Shown here one piece after another: positions 52,880 through 61,036 of a DNA stretch of 64,000 bases. The stretch spans positions 124,001 through 188,000 of the forward strand of contig NZ_JBALHR010000001.1 of assembly GCF_036964905.1 (NCBI RefSeq). The letters run 5' to 3'. Numbering within the stretch: position 1 is the first letter of the stretch; every line of letters begins with the position of its first letter. The notes beneath the pieces were generated by a model. That model searched no databases. It worked only from the letters and a program-made list of their open reading frames with translations, and was not told the DNA's origin. The stretch is from Gemmobacter denitrificans (GTDB lineage Bacteria > Pseudomonadota > Alphaproteobacteria > Rhodobacterales > Rhodobacteraceae). The position numbers and the translations under genes were made by a program.

Positions 52880-53776
52880 TCAGACAGGTTGGGATTGCGC
52901 GCGAGGGGCGCTTTGCGCGATCAGCACGCCCGCGCCGACAATGGCCGCGCCAAGCGCTTGGGTCCAGTTCCAATCGGCGCCCAGCAGCCAAAGGAAGATC
53001 ATCACATAGAACGGGGCCGCGTTCATGTGCAGCGAGGCCTGCCCGATACCCAGATGGCCAACCGAGGCGATCCACAGAAGCTGGGTCAGCGACAGGCCAA
53101 GAATGGCAAAGACCGCCAATGCCAGGGCCTCGCGCGGGCCAAGCGCTTGCCATTGCACCCCCGGAAGGTCGGCCAGGTGGCCCACCAACGCCACGCCGAT
53201 ACAGGCGATGGCGGCTCCGGCCAGGGTCAATGTGGTGCGGCCCAGCGGTGTCAGCCCCGGCAGGACCGTGATCGTCAGCCGTGACCCCAAAGTATAGCAC
53301 AGGATCGAGCCGAAGGCCGCCGCGGCCCCCAGCCCGAGGCGAAAGCTGCCCATCGCCTCGGCATAGGCCAGAAGCCCGCCGGTCAGCGACAGAACCAGCC
53401 CCGCCACCAGCCGCCCCGTCAGCCGCCGCCCGTCCAGCACACATTCCAGCGCGATGCCCAGCACCGGCATAGAGGCCGAAATCACCGCCACAGTCACCGC
53501 ATCGGTGCGCGACTGCGCGATCACCAGCAGCACACCCGCCATGCCCAGCATCAGCCAGCCAATGGCGATGCCCCGGCCCCAGGGGGCAGCAGTCAGCGCC
53601 CGCCGCCCCTCGATGACCCACCACAGCGGCAAAAGCACCGCGGCTGCCAGCGCCATCCGCGCGGCAGTCAGTGGCAGGGGCGGCACCGGCCCGATCAGAT
53701 AGTTCGCAGCAGGCAGGCCCATGGCCCAGACCAGCATGGACGACAGGCAAAGCAGATTGGCCTTCAAGGGCGACAA
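52880..53776 (-). CDS. EamA/DMT-family transporter
   Basis: 298 residues with about ten membrane helices in two EamA repeats. I used a TTG start (SPLKANLLCLSSMLVWAMG) because the next ATG would remove part of the first helix; the ribosome site (AAGAAAG) is modest. DMT exporters move amino acids, nucleosides or small metabolites. Upstream of, and likely in one operon with, the P450. Confidence 0.85.
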   Translation of the reverse strand: MSPLKANLLCLSSMLVWAMGLPAANYLIGPVPPLPLTAARMALAAAVLLPLWWVIEGRRALTAAPWGRGIAIGWLMLGMAGVLLVIAQSRTDAVTVAVISASMPVLGIALECVLDGRRLTGRLVAGLVLSLTGGLLAYAEAMGSFRLGLGAAAAFGSILCYTLGSRLTITVLPGLTPLGRTTLTLAGAAIACIGVALVGHLADLPGVQWQALGPREALALAVFAILGLSLTQLLWIASVGHLGIGQASLHMNAAPFYVMIFLWLLGADWNWTQALGAAIVGAGVLIAQSAPRAQSQPV

Positions 53777-53867
53777 AATTTTTGACTTTCTTCAGGAAAC
53801 CCTGACAACTTGGCAGACCTGCCGCCCCGTTGCTGGGCAGTGGGCGACAAGGAAAGTGCGGTTCCCG

Positions 53868-54626
53868 TCAGGCTGTCTGAGTGGCGCTTTCAGAAAGGGC
53901 CGCGACAATTGCACCGAAATCGGCGGCCTTCAAACTTGCCCCGCCCACCAGCGCCCCATCGACATCGGGCAATGCGAAGATGTCGGCGGCATTCGCCGGT
54001 TTGACCGACCCGCCATACAACAGCCGCATCCCGCCCGCCTCTGCACCAAAACGGGCGGTCAGCGTGGCGCGCAAATGGGCATGGACCTCGGCGATTTCGG
54101 GCAGGGTGGGCGTGCGACCGGTGCCGATGGCCCAGACCGGTTCATAGGCAATCACGCAGTTGGCCGCAGTCGCCCCGTCCGGCACCGATCCGGCCAATTG
54201 CCGCCCGACCACGGCCAGAGTGGTGCCGGCGTCCCGTTCGGCCTCGGTTTCCCCAACGCAGACCACCGCAACCAGACCGGTGGCCCATGCGGCGCGGGTC
54301 TTGGCGGCAACCTGATCATCGGTTTCATCATGATCGGCGCGGCGTTCGGAATGGCCCAGGATCACATGGCTGGCCCCGGCATCGGCCAGCATTGCGGCGG
54401 CAATATCCCCGGTATGTGCACCCGAGGGTGCGGCATGGCAATCCTGCCCGCCGATGCGCAGCGCCGATCCGGCCGCCAGATCAGCCAGCCGCGCGATCAG
54501 GGTCGCGGGCGGGCACAGCAGCATTTCGCAGGCCGGGGCAGGGTGGGCAGCCAGAAGGGCGCGCACCTCATCCAACGCGGCGGCGGTGCCATTCATCTTC
54601 CAGTTCCCGGCGGCCAGCTTCTGCAT
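53868..54626 (-). CDS. tpiA: Triose-phosphate isomerase
   Basis: 252 residues; interconverts DHAP and glyceraldehyde-3-phosphate. All active-site elements are present: Lys in LAAGNWKMNG, His in VILGHSERR, Glu in CVIAYEPVWAIGTG, and the phosphate-binding LYGGSVKPAN. ATG with AGAAGGGG upstream. A longer in-frame N-terminus reads back into the sufA-like region and is not part of it. Confidence 0.97.
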   Translation of the reverse strand: MQKLAAGNWKMNGTAAALDEVRALLAAHPAPACEMLLCPPATLIARLADLAAGSALRIGGQDCHAAPSGAHTGDIAAAMLADAGASHVILGHSERRADHDETDDQVAAKTRAAWATGLVAVVCVGETEAERDAGTTLAVVGRQLAGSVPDGATAANCVIAYEPVWAIGTGRTPTLPEIAEVHAHLRATLTARFGAEAGGMRLLYGGSVKPANAADIFALPDVDGALVGGASLKAADFGAIVAALSESATQTA

Positions 54627-54708
54627 CGCGATCCCCTTCTGCATGCGGTCTGGCCTATATGCCATCACCACCCGCCAAGGGAAAGCGGTTGCGCAAACAT
54701 CGGGCAGA

Positions 54709-55068
54709 TCAGCCGGTGGGTTGATCCTTGAACTTGATCGATTCGCCGCAGCCGCAGGCCTCGGCCACATTCGGATTGTTGAACTTGAACGAGGCTTCCA
54801 GCGCGCTGACCTGATAGTCGATTTCCGTGCCGAACAGGAACATCTGCGCCATGGGGGCGATGGCCACGCGCGCGCCATCCTGTTCGACCACTTCATCCAT
54901 CGGGTTCAGCTCGGCCACATAGTCCATGGTGTATTCCATGCCCGCGCAGCCGCCCTTCTTGACCCCGATGCGCAGCCCGCGCGCGCCCTGCCGTTCCATC
55001 AGGCGCGCGATCTGCTTTGCTGCCGCAGGGGTCAGGGTGACGGCCTGTTTGCCGGGAATGCCGAACAT
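54709..55068 (-). CDS. sufA: IscA/SufA-type Fe-S cluster assembly protein
   Basis: 119 residues beginning MFGIPGKQAVTLTPAAAKQI behind AAGGATCA. Three conserved Cys of the A-type carrier family are present: KKGGCAGMEY and EACGCGES. It receives clusters from the Suf scaffold and hands them to apoproteins. The DUF59/SufT-like gene lies 85 bp upstream on the same strand; these look like the tail end of a suf operon, though no other suf genes are in the window. Confidence 0.88.
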   Translation of the reverse strand: MFGIPGKQAVTLTPAAAKQIARLMERQGARGLRIGVKKGGCAGMEYTMDYVAELNPMDEVVEQDGARVAIAPMAQMFLFGTEIDYQVSALEASFKFNNPNVAEACGCGESIKFKDQPTG

Positions 55069-55153
55069 CGCAGTGATCCTTTTGCTATGCCGCAAAGATA
55101 GGATTTCGCGGATGGTTCCTCAAGGGGGCCGACATTTCGGCCCGCGCTGACGC

Positions 55154-55516
55154 TTACATGAAGCCCAGTTCCAGCCGCGCCTCGTCAGACATCATGTTCA
55201 TGCCCCAGGGCGGATCGAAGGTCATCTGTACCCGCACATCCTGCACGCCCGGGACGGCCGAGACCGCATTTTCCACCCAGCCCGGCATTTCCCCCGCCAC
55301 CGGGCAGCCCGGTGCAGTCAGCGTCATGATGATATCCACCATATTTTCTGATGAAATATCAATCGTATAGATCAGGCCCAGATCGAAGATATTCACCGGG
55401 ATTTCCGGGTCGAATACCGTGCGGCAGGCCTCGACCACGCTGTCATACAGCGTGTGGTCGGTGCTGGAGGGCTTGATCAGGGGGGCGCCTTCAAGCGGCG
55501 GCTGGGCCTCGGTCAT
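55154..55516 (-). CDS. SufT-like DUF59 Fe-S maturation protein
   Basis: 120 residues of the MIP18/DUF59 family. Landmarks are TVFDPEIPVNIFDLGLIYTI and MTLTAPGCPVAGEMPGWV (with the conserved Cys). In bacteria this family assists Fe-S cluster delivery, and it commonly closes suf operons together with sufA. No upstream suf gene is seen before the acyltransferase, so this pair may be separate from the main suf locus. Confidence 0.87.
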   Translation of the reverse strand: MTEAQPPLEGAPLIKPSSTDHTLYDSVVEACRTVFDPEIPVNIFDLGLIYTIDISSENMVDIIMTLTAPGCPVAGEMPGWVENAVSAVPGVQDVRVQMTFDPPWGMNMMSDEARLELGFM

Positions 55517-55601
55517 CTGCGTCTCGCATGTTTAGTTGACCGATTATATAGGGATTGCCGCAGCAAAGGTCCAGCGCCCGCCAGAAAAACTGTAGGCCGG
55601 G

Positions 55602-56540
55602 CTAAAGCAACCGCCGCGCAAGGCCCGACCGGATCAGGCCCCAGGTCATCACAAGCGCGATCCCGAGCGTCAGCGCAAAGATCACCGGGCGGCTCAGATC
55701 CTCGCGGAAATAGCGAAACAACAGGGCGCAGGGGGCAACATGGGTGAAATAGATGCCATTGGCATATTGCCCCAACTCGCGCCCCGCTGAGCCTAGGGGC
55801 AGGCGCAGTGCCAGCATCACCAGCGCAGGCGCAGCCAGAGCCAGCGACAGCAGGTTGTCATGCGCCACCCCATGCGGGGCAAGGGCAGACAGCAGCAGCG
55901 ATTCCGCCAGAACCGCCACCACGCCAAGGCCCGCCATGAGGCCGAGTGCAGGCAGGGAAAAGCGCGCGGCCAGATCATGGCGGCGGATCAACAGCCCGGC
56001 CAGAAAGAACGGCAGACATAGAAACAGCCCGTTGCGGTGGTACCAGATCTTGCCCTCGATCCCCCCCCAGGAGACGGCCCAGGTAATCGCCAGGCCGCAG
56101 CCGAAACTGGTCAGCATCACCAGAACCAGCGCGCGCGTGCCCCAGCCGCGCATCAGGATGACTAGTGCCCCGGCGAGAAAGGTGCCGGACAGATACCACA
56201 AATGCCAATAACCCAGCACCGCATCGCGCAGGATGCCCGTCAGCGGCTGGGCTTCAAAGCTGCGCCAGCTGACCGGCAGATACAGCACCATCCACGCCAC
56301 ATACAGAAAACCCAGCCGCTTCAGCCAGGCGCGCATGGGTGCCCCTTCGGCAAGCTGGGCAAAGAAATAGCCGTTGATCACCAGAAAGACCGGCACCGCA
56401 ATGCGAAACAGCCCGTCGCCGGTCAGCAGGATCGCCGTGCGCCCCAAGGGCGCAACCGGATTAGCATGGATGCCCACAACCGCGATGGCCATGGCGATTT
56501 TCAGCAGGTCCAGCGCCCGGCTGCGGGCAGGGTTGGTCAT
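55602..56540 (-). CDS. Membrane acyltransferase (acyltransferase family 3)
   Basis: 312 residues, about ten membrane helices. RALDLLKIAMAIAVVGIHAN at the N-terminus (catalytic-type His in VGIHAN) and VPVFLVINGYFFAQL match Acyl_transf_3 proteins, which acylate surface sugars or glycolipids. It stands alone between the SufT-like gene and a LysR gene; substrate unknown. Confidence 0.83.
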   Translation of the reverse strand: MTNPARSRALDLLKIAMAIAVVGIHANPVAPLGRTAILLTGDGLFRIAVPVFLVINGYFFAQLAEGAPMRAWLKRLGFLYVAWMVLYLPVSWRSFEAQPLTGILRDAVLGYWHLWYLSGTFLAGALVILMRGWGTRALVLVMLTSFGCGLAITWAVSWGGIEGKIWYHRNGLFLCLPFFLAGLLIRRHDLAARFSLPALGLMAGLGVVAVLAESLLLSALAPHGVAHDNLLSLALAAPALVMLALRLPLGSAGRELGQYANGIYFTHVAPCALLFRYFREDLSRPVIFALTLGIALVMTWGLIRSGLARRLL

Positions 56541-56603
56541 GGTGGGCTCTCCGGTCTGGCAGTGCCGTCAAACCACGGCGGCGCCGCGGCGGCAAGCCAC
56601 CTG

Positions 56604-57461
56604 TCAGGTTTCGCGCCCCGCCAGCCTGCGCCGCACGATCCGCGTCAGTCGCCGATGCACGGGCGAGATCCGGTGGCGCAGATGCAGCGCGGCATAGACC
56701 GGCTGGCGCAGCACCGGCGCATCCTCGACCCGCCGGAACCGGCCATCGCCCAGCAGAGTTTCGGCAGTTTTTTCCAGCACATAGCCCGCGCCCCCCATGG
56801 CCCCCAGCAACGAGGCCACCGTTCCGCTTTGCCCCACGGAAATCGCCGCAGAGACCAGTTCCGGTGTGACCTGACGGTGCATGGCCTCGAATGCGGGCGA
56901 GAAATGCGCGAAGATGAAGCTTTCCGGCGCCACCTCGGCCAGCCGCGTGGTCTCTGACGACACCATCACATAGGGCACTTCGCCCACCGTTTCGAAATGC
57001 AGGTCGGGGTGGGGTTTGGGCGAAAACATCACCGCAAAATCCTGCACCCCGGTCAGCAGATCGGCGCACATCTGGTTGGAATAATCGGGTTCGATGTAAA
57101 AGGCGGTTTCGGGCAGGGCGCGGCGAAACTCGGCAACCCATTCGCCGATATGCTGGGCTGCCAGATCGTTCTGGATGCCCAGCCGCACCAGATGCGCCGC
57201 GCGGTCGGGCACCTGAATGCGCCGCCGGGCCTCGTTCCATTCATGGCGCAGACTGCGGGCATGGGCCTCGAACCGGCTGCCTTCCATGGTCAGATCGGTG
57301 CCTGCGCGCGACCGATCGAAGAGCCGCGCCCCGATTGCCCCTTCCAGCGTCGCGATCCGGGCCGAGACGGTGCTTTGCGTCACGCCAAGCCGTTCTGCGG
57401 TGCGGTTGAAGCTGCGGGTTTCGCAAAGGTCCAGAAAAGTGTCGAGAAGTTCGATCTGCAT
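56604..57461 (-). CDS. LysR-family transcriptional regulator
   Basis: 285 residues. N-terminal helix-turn-helix IELLDTFLDLCETRSFNRTA / LGVTQSTVSARIATLEGAIG and a LysR effector domain (HLVRLGIQNDLAAQHIGEW). It is divergent from the methylamine-type dehydrogenase operon, with 99 bp between starts, the classical LysR arrangement, so it probably controls that operon. Confidence 0.9.
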   Translation of the reverse strand: MQIELLDTFLDLCETRSFNRTAERLGVTQSTVSARIATLEGAIGARLFDRSRAGTDLTMEGSRFEAHARSLRHEWNEARRRIQVPDRAAHLVRLGIQNDLAAQHIGEWVAEFRRALPETAFYIEPDYSNQMCADLLTGVQDFAVMFSPKPHPDLHFETVGEVPYVMVSSETTRLAEVAPESFIFAHFSPAFEAMHRQVTPELVSAAISVGQSGTVASLLGAMGGAGYVLEKTAETLLGDGRFRRVEDAPVLRQPVYAALHLRHRISPVHRRLTRIVRRRLAGRET

Positions 57462-57560
57462 GGCGGCCCCTGATCGGTTTTATCGATCAATACCCCAGGT
57501 CGCGCCGAATTGAAACCCCGCATGCCTTGCCCGATACTGACCGCAATCAGGGAGCATGTC

Positions 57561-60002
57561 ATGGCGGATTTTCCAACTTCGGCCCGGGTCGTCATCATCG
57601 GGGGGGGCGCCGTCGGGGCCTCGGCGCTGTATCATCTGGCCAAGGCCGGGTGGACGGATTGCGTGCTGCTGGAAAAGAACGAACTGACCGCCGGGTCCAC
57701 CTGGCATGCGGCGGGCAATGTGCCCACCTTTTCCTCCAGCTGGTCGATCATGAACATGCAGCGCTATTCGGCGCAGCTGTATCGCGGCTTGGGCGCCGAG
57801 GTCGATTATCCGATGAACTATCACGTTACCGGATCGGTGCGCCTGGGGCATAGCCGCGAACGGCTGCAGGAGTTCAAGCGCGTGGTCGGCATGGGCCGCT
57901 ATCAGGGCATGGATCTGGATATCCTGACGCCAGACGAGATCAAGACCCGCTATCCCTTTGTGGAGACCCATGATCTGACCGGCGCGCTCTATGATCCCAA
58001 TGATGGCGATATTGATCCGGCCCAGCTGACTCAGGCGCTGGCCAAGGGGGCTCGGCAGATGGGCGCGCGGATCGAACGGTTCTGCCCGGCCACAGGCGTG
58101 CGCCGCGATGGCGATGACTGGGTGGTTCAGACGCCAAAGGGCGATATCCGCTGTGAAATCGTCGTGAACGCCGCAGGCTATTACGCCCGCGAAGTGGGCA
58201 AATGGTTCGGGCGCGATCTGCCGATGATGGTGATGAGCCATCAATACATGCTGTTCGACACGATCCCCGAAATCGAAAGCTGGTCGCGCGAGGTGGGCCA
58301 CAAGCTGCCGCTCTTGCGTGATGTGGACAGCAGCTATTACCTGCGGCAGGAAAAATACGGCTTCAACCTTGGGCCCTATGAGGGCAATTGCCGCGCGCAT
58401 TGGGTGACGCCGGATGATCCCTTCCCCGAGGATTTCAGCTTCCAGCTTTTCCCCGATGATCTGGAGCGGCTGGAATGGCACATTGCCGATGCCATGGCCC
58501 GCGTGCCGCTTTTGGAAAAGGCCGCGCTGACCAAGGTCATCAATGGCCCCATCCCCTATACGCCGGATGGCAACCCGCTGATCGGCCCGATGCCCGGCGT
58601 GCCCAATGCGTTTGAGGCCTGCGTCTTTACCTTTGGCATCTGTCAGGCGGGCGGTGCGGGCAAGGTTCTGGCCGAATGGGTGACCGAAGGTGCCACGGAA
58701 TGGGATATGTGGTCCTGCGATCCGCGCCGCTTCACCGGGTTCGAGGATGCGGATTACTGCGTGAAAAAGGGGATGGAGGTCTATGGCCACGAATATGCCA
58801 TCCACTTCCCGCATCACGTCTGGCCCGAAGGCCGGATGAAGAAACTGTCGGCGGTGCATGACCGGACGGCGGCGCTTGGCGCGCAATTCGGGCCGTATAA
58901 CGGCTGGGAACGCGCGTTGTGGTATGCCCGCCCGGGCGATGATACTTCGGGGGACGCGCAGCGCACATGGGATCGTCAGGGGCCATGGTTCAACGCGGTC
59001 AAGGCGGAATGCGAAGCGGTGCGCGATGCGGCGGGTATCCTGGACCTGCCGGGCTTTTCGCGCTTCCGGCTGACGGGGGACGGCGCCGCCGATTGGCTGG
59101 CCCGGCAGATCACCGGCAAGCTGCCTTCGGTCGGGCGGCTGGGGCTGGCCTATTTCGCCGATGCCAAGGGGCGGATCGTCACCGAAATGTCGGTGGCCCG
59201 GCTTGCCGAAGAGGAATTCACCCTGATCACCGCCGCCACTGCCCAGTCGCATGATCGGGAATGGCTGCAAAAGCATCTGGCCCCGGGCCTGACCCTGACC
59301 GACCATAGCGATGAATGGTCCACCCAGATCCTGACCGGGCCCAAGGCACGGGAGATACTGGCGCAGGTCGCCACCGCCGATCTGGCGCGCGGCTGGCTGA
59401 CCCATCAGACCGGCACGATTGCCGGGGCCGAGGTCTGGCTCTGCCGGGTGTCTTTCGCTGGTGAACTGGGTTGGGAAATCCATTCCCGCCGCGCCGATAC
59501 GCCCCAAGTCTGGGATGCAGTGATGGCGGCGGGCACGCCGATGGGGCTGAAACCCTTTGGCATGTTCGCGCTGAATTCGCTGCGGGTGGAAAAGGGCTAT
59601 CGGGCCTGGAAGGGCGATCTTTCGACCGATTACACCGTGCTGCAGGGCGGTCTTGACCGGTTTGTCGATTGGGCCAAGCCAGAATTCCGCGGCAAGGCCG
59701 CGCTGGAGGCCGAACGCCAGGCCGGGGTGGCCAAGCGCTTCTGCACGCTGGTAATCGACGCGGGCGATTGCGACCCGCCCTACATGTCTACCATCTGGCA
59801 CAAGGGGCAGGTGGTGGGTGAACTGACCAGCGGCTATTTCGGCCATCGGGTCGGGGCCTGTATCGGGCTGGGTATGCTGCGCGCCGATCTGAACCAGCCC
59901 GGCACGTCGGTTGAGGTGGAAATCTTCGGCCAGCTTTATCCGGCCACGGTGCAGGCAGATGCCCCGCTGTGGGATCCGGCAAATGCCCGGCTGCGGGCAT
60001 GA
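57561..60002 (+). CDS. Dimethylglycine/sarcosine-dehydrogenase-like flavoprotein with GcvT domain, copy 1
   Basis: 813 residues. N-terminal FAD domain (VVIIGGGAVGASALYHLAKA) with the TWHAAG motif whose His carries covalent FAD in DMGDH enzymes. A FAO_M middle segment follows, then from about residue 425 a GcvT-type aminomethyl domain (FSRFRLTGDGAADWLARQIT; SFAGELGWEIHSRRADTPQV) that would bind folate. Such enzymes oxidatively demethylate N-methylated amines, passing formaldehyde to tetrahydrofolate. ATG with CAGGGAG upstream. Overlaps the next gene by four bases. Confidence 0.9.
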   Translation: MADFPTSARVVIIGGGAVGASALYHLAKAGWTDCVLLEKNELTAGSTWHAAGNVPTFSSSWSIMNMQRYSAQLYRGLGAEVDYPMNYHVTGSVRLGHSRERLQEFKRVVGMGRYQGMDLDILTPDEIKTRYPFVETHDLTGALYDPNDGDIDPAQLTQALAKGARQMGARIERFCPATGVRRDGDDWVVQTPKGDIRCEIVVNAAGYYAREVGKWFGRDLPMMVMSHQYMLFDTIPEIESWSREVGHKLPLLRDVDSSYYLRQEKYGFNLGPYEGNCRAHWVTPDDPFPEDFSFQLFPDDLERLEWHIADAMARVPLLEKAALTKVINGPIPYTPDGNPLIGPMPGVPNAFEACVFTFGICQAGGAGKVLAEWVTEGATEWDMWSCDPRRFTGFEDADYCVKKGMEVYGHEYAIHFPHHVWPEGRMKKLSAVHDRTAALGAQFGPYNGWERALWYARPGDDTSGDAQRTWDRQGPWFNAVKAECEAVRDAAGILDLPGFSRFRLTGDGAADWLARQITGKLPSVGRLGLAYFADAKGRIVTEMSVARLAEEEFTLITAATAQSHDREWLQKHLAPGLTLTDHSDEWSTQILTGPKAREILAQVATADLARGWLTHQTGTIAGAEVWLCRVSFAGELGWEIHSRRADTPQVWDAVMAAGTPMGLKPFGMFALNSLRVEKGYRAWKGDLSTDYTVLQGGLDRFVDWAKPEFRGKAALEAERQAGVAKRFCTLVIDAGDCDPPYMSTIWHKGQVVGELTSGYFGHRVGACIGLGMLRADLNQPGTSVEVEIFGQLYPATVQADAPLWDPANARLRA

Positions 60003-61036
60003 CCGGCCTGCCTGACCGGATGTGCGGCGTGCAACTGACCGGCCATGGCGGGCCCGAGGCGCTAGTCTGGCGCGAGGATATCCCCGTGCCGCGCCCCGCT
60101 ACGGGCGAGGTGCTGGTGCGCGTGCTGGCGGCAGGCGTCAACATGACCGATCTGAACACCCGCAAGGGGTGGTATGGGGGCGAAGGTCGTGCGGCGGGCT
60201 GGGCTGGAGAGATGGCCTTCCCCCGCATTCAGGGGTCTGATCTCTGCGGGCGGATTGTCGCCCTGGGCCGGGATGTGGCGGACCTGCCTCTGGGCGCGCG
60301 GGTGATCTGCCCGACCAATCAGCATGAACCGAATGCGGCAAACCCGATCCATTTTGTCTCTATCGGGTCCGAATTCGACGGGGCGTTCGCGCAATACTGC
60401 CTGCTGAAGGCGCGGCATCTGCATGATGTGACCGCTTCGCCGCTTAGCGATATCGAAATCGGGGCCATGCCCTGTGCCTATGGTACGGCCCACAATCTGC
60501 TGACCCGGGCACAGGTGGCGGTGGGTGAACGGGTGCTGGTCACCGGGGCTTCGGGCGGCGTCGGGCTGGCAGCGGTGCAACTGGCGCTGTTGCGCGGGGC
60601 CGAGGTGACCGCGCAATGCAGCCTGTCGAAATCCGCGCCCTTGCGGGGCTTTGGCGCGCAGATACTGGGCCGCGACACTGCGCCACCGCCCCGCGCCTTT
60701 GATGTGGTGATTGATGTGGTCGGGGGCGATGGCTGGCAGGACAGGCTGGATGCGCTGCGCCCCGGCGGACGCTATGCCACCAGCGGGGCCGTCGCGGGGC
60801 CGATGGTGAAGGGCGATCTGCGGCGGGTCTATCTGAATGACCTGACCATCCTCGGCGCAACCCATCAGCCGCGCGAGGTCTTCGCGGGGCTTGTCACGAT
60901 CATCAATACCGGGCGCATCCGCCCCGTGGTGTCGAACACCTATCCGCTGCGCGACATTGCCCGCGCGCAATCCGATCTGGAGGCCGGGCGCTATCCCGGC
61001 AAGCTTGTCCTCATTCCCCCGGAGACCACATCATGA
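59999..61036 (+). CDS. Zinc-type/quinone-oxidoreductase-like alcohol dehydrogenase
   Basis: 345 residues, ATG overlapping the previous stop (ATGA). MDR fold: GroES-like N-terminal half (VLVRVLAAGVNMTDLNTRKG; FPRIQGSDLCGRIVALGRDV) and NADPH-binding Rossmann half (VLVTGASGGVGLAAVQLALL). The usual structural-zinc cysteine cluster is absent, as in zeta-crystallin-type quinone reductases. Its place between two DMGDH-like genes suggests it processes a pathway intermediate. Confidence 0.88.
   Translation: MTGLPDRMCGVQLTGHGGPEALVWREDIPVPRPATGEVLVRVLAAGVNMTDLNTRKGWYGGEGRAAGWAGEMAFPRIQGSDLCGRIVALGRDVADLPLGARVICPTNQHEPNAANPIHFVSIGSEFDGAFAQYCLLKARHLHDVTASPLSDIEIGAMPCAYGTAHNLLTRAQVAVGERVLVTGASGGVGLAAVQLALLRGAEVTAQCSLSKSAPLRGFGAQILGRDTAPPPRAFDVVIDVVGGDGWQDRLDALRPGGRYATSGAVAGPMVKGDLRRVYLNDLTILGATHQPREVFAGLVTIINTGRIRPVVSNTYPLRDIARAQSDLEAGRYPGKLVLIPPETTS

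Noticed and set aside
53868..54896. Fusion of tpiA with the upstream sufA-like gene
   Set aside because: The reading frame is open across the gap only by chance; tpiA starts at its conserved NWKMNG region with its own ribosome site, and the sufA-like protein is read in another frame.
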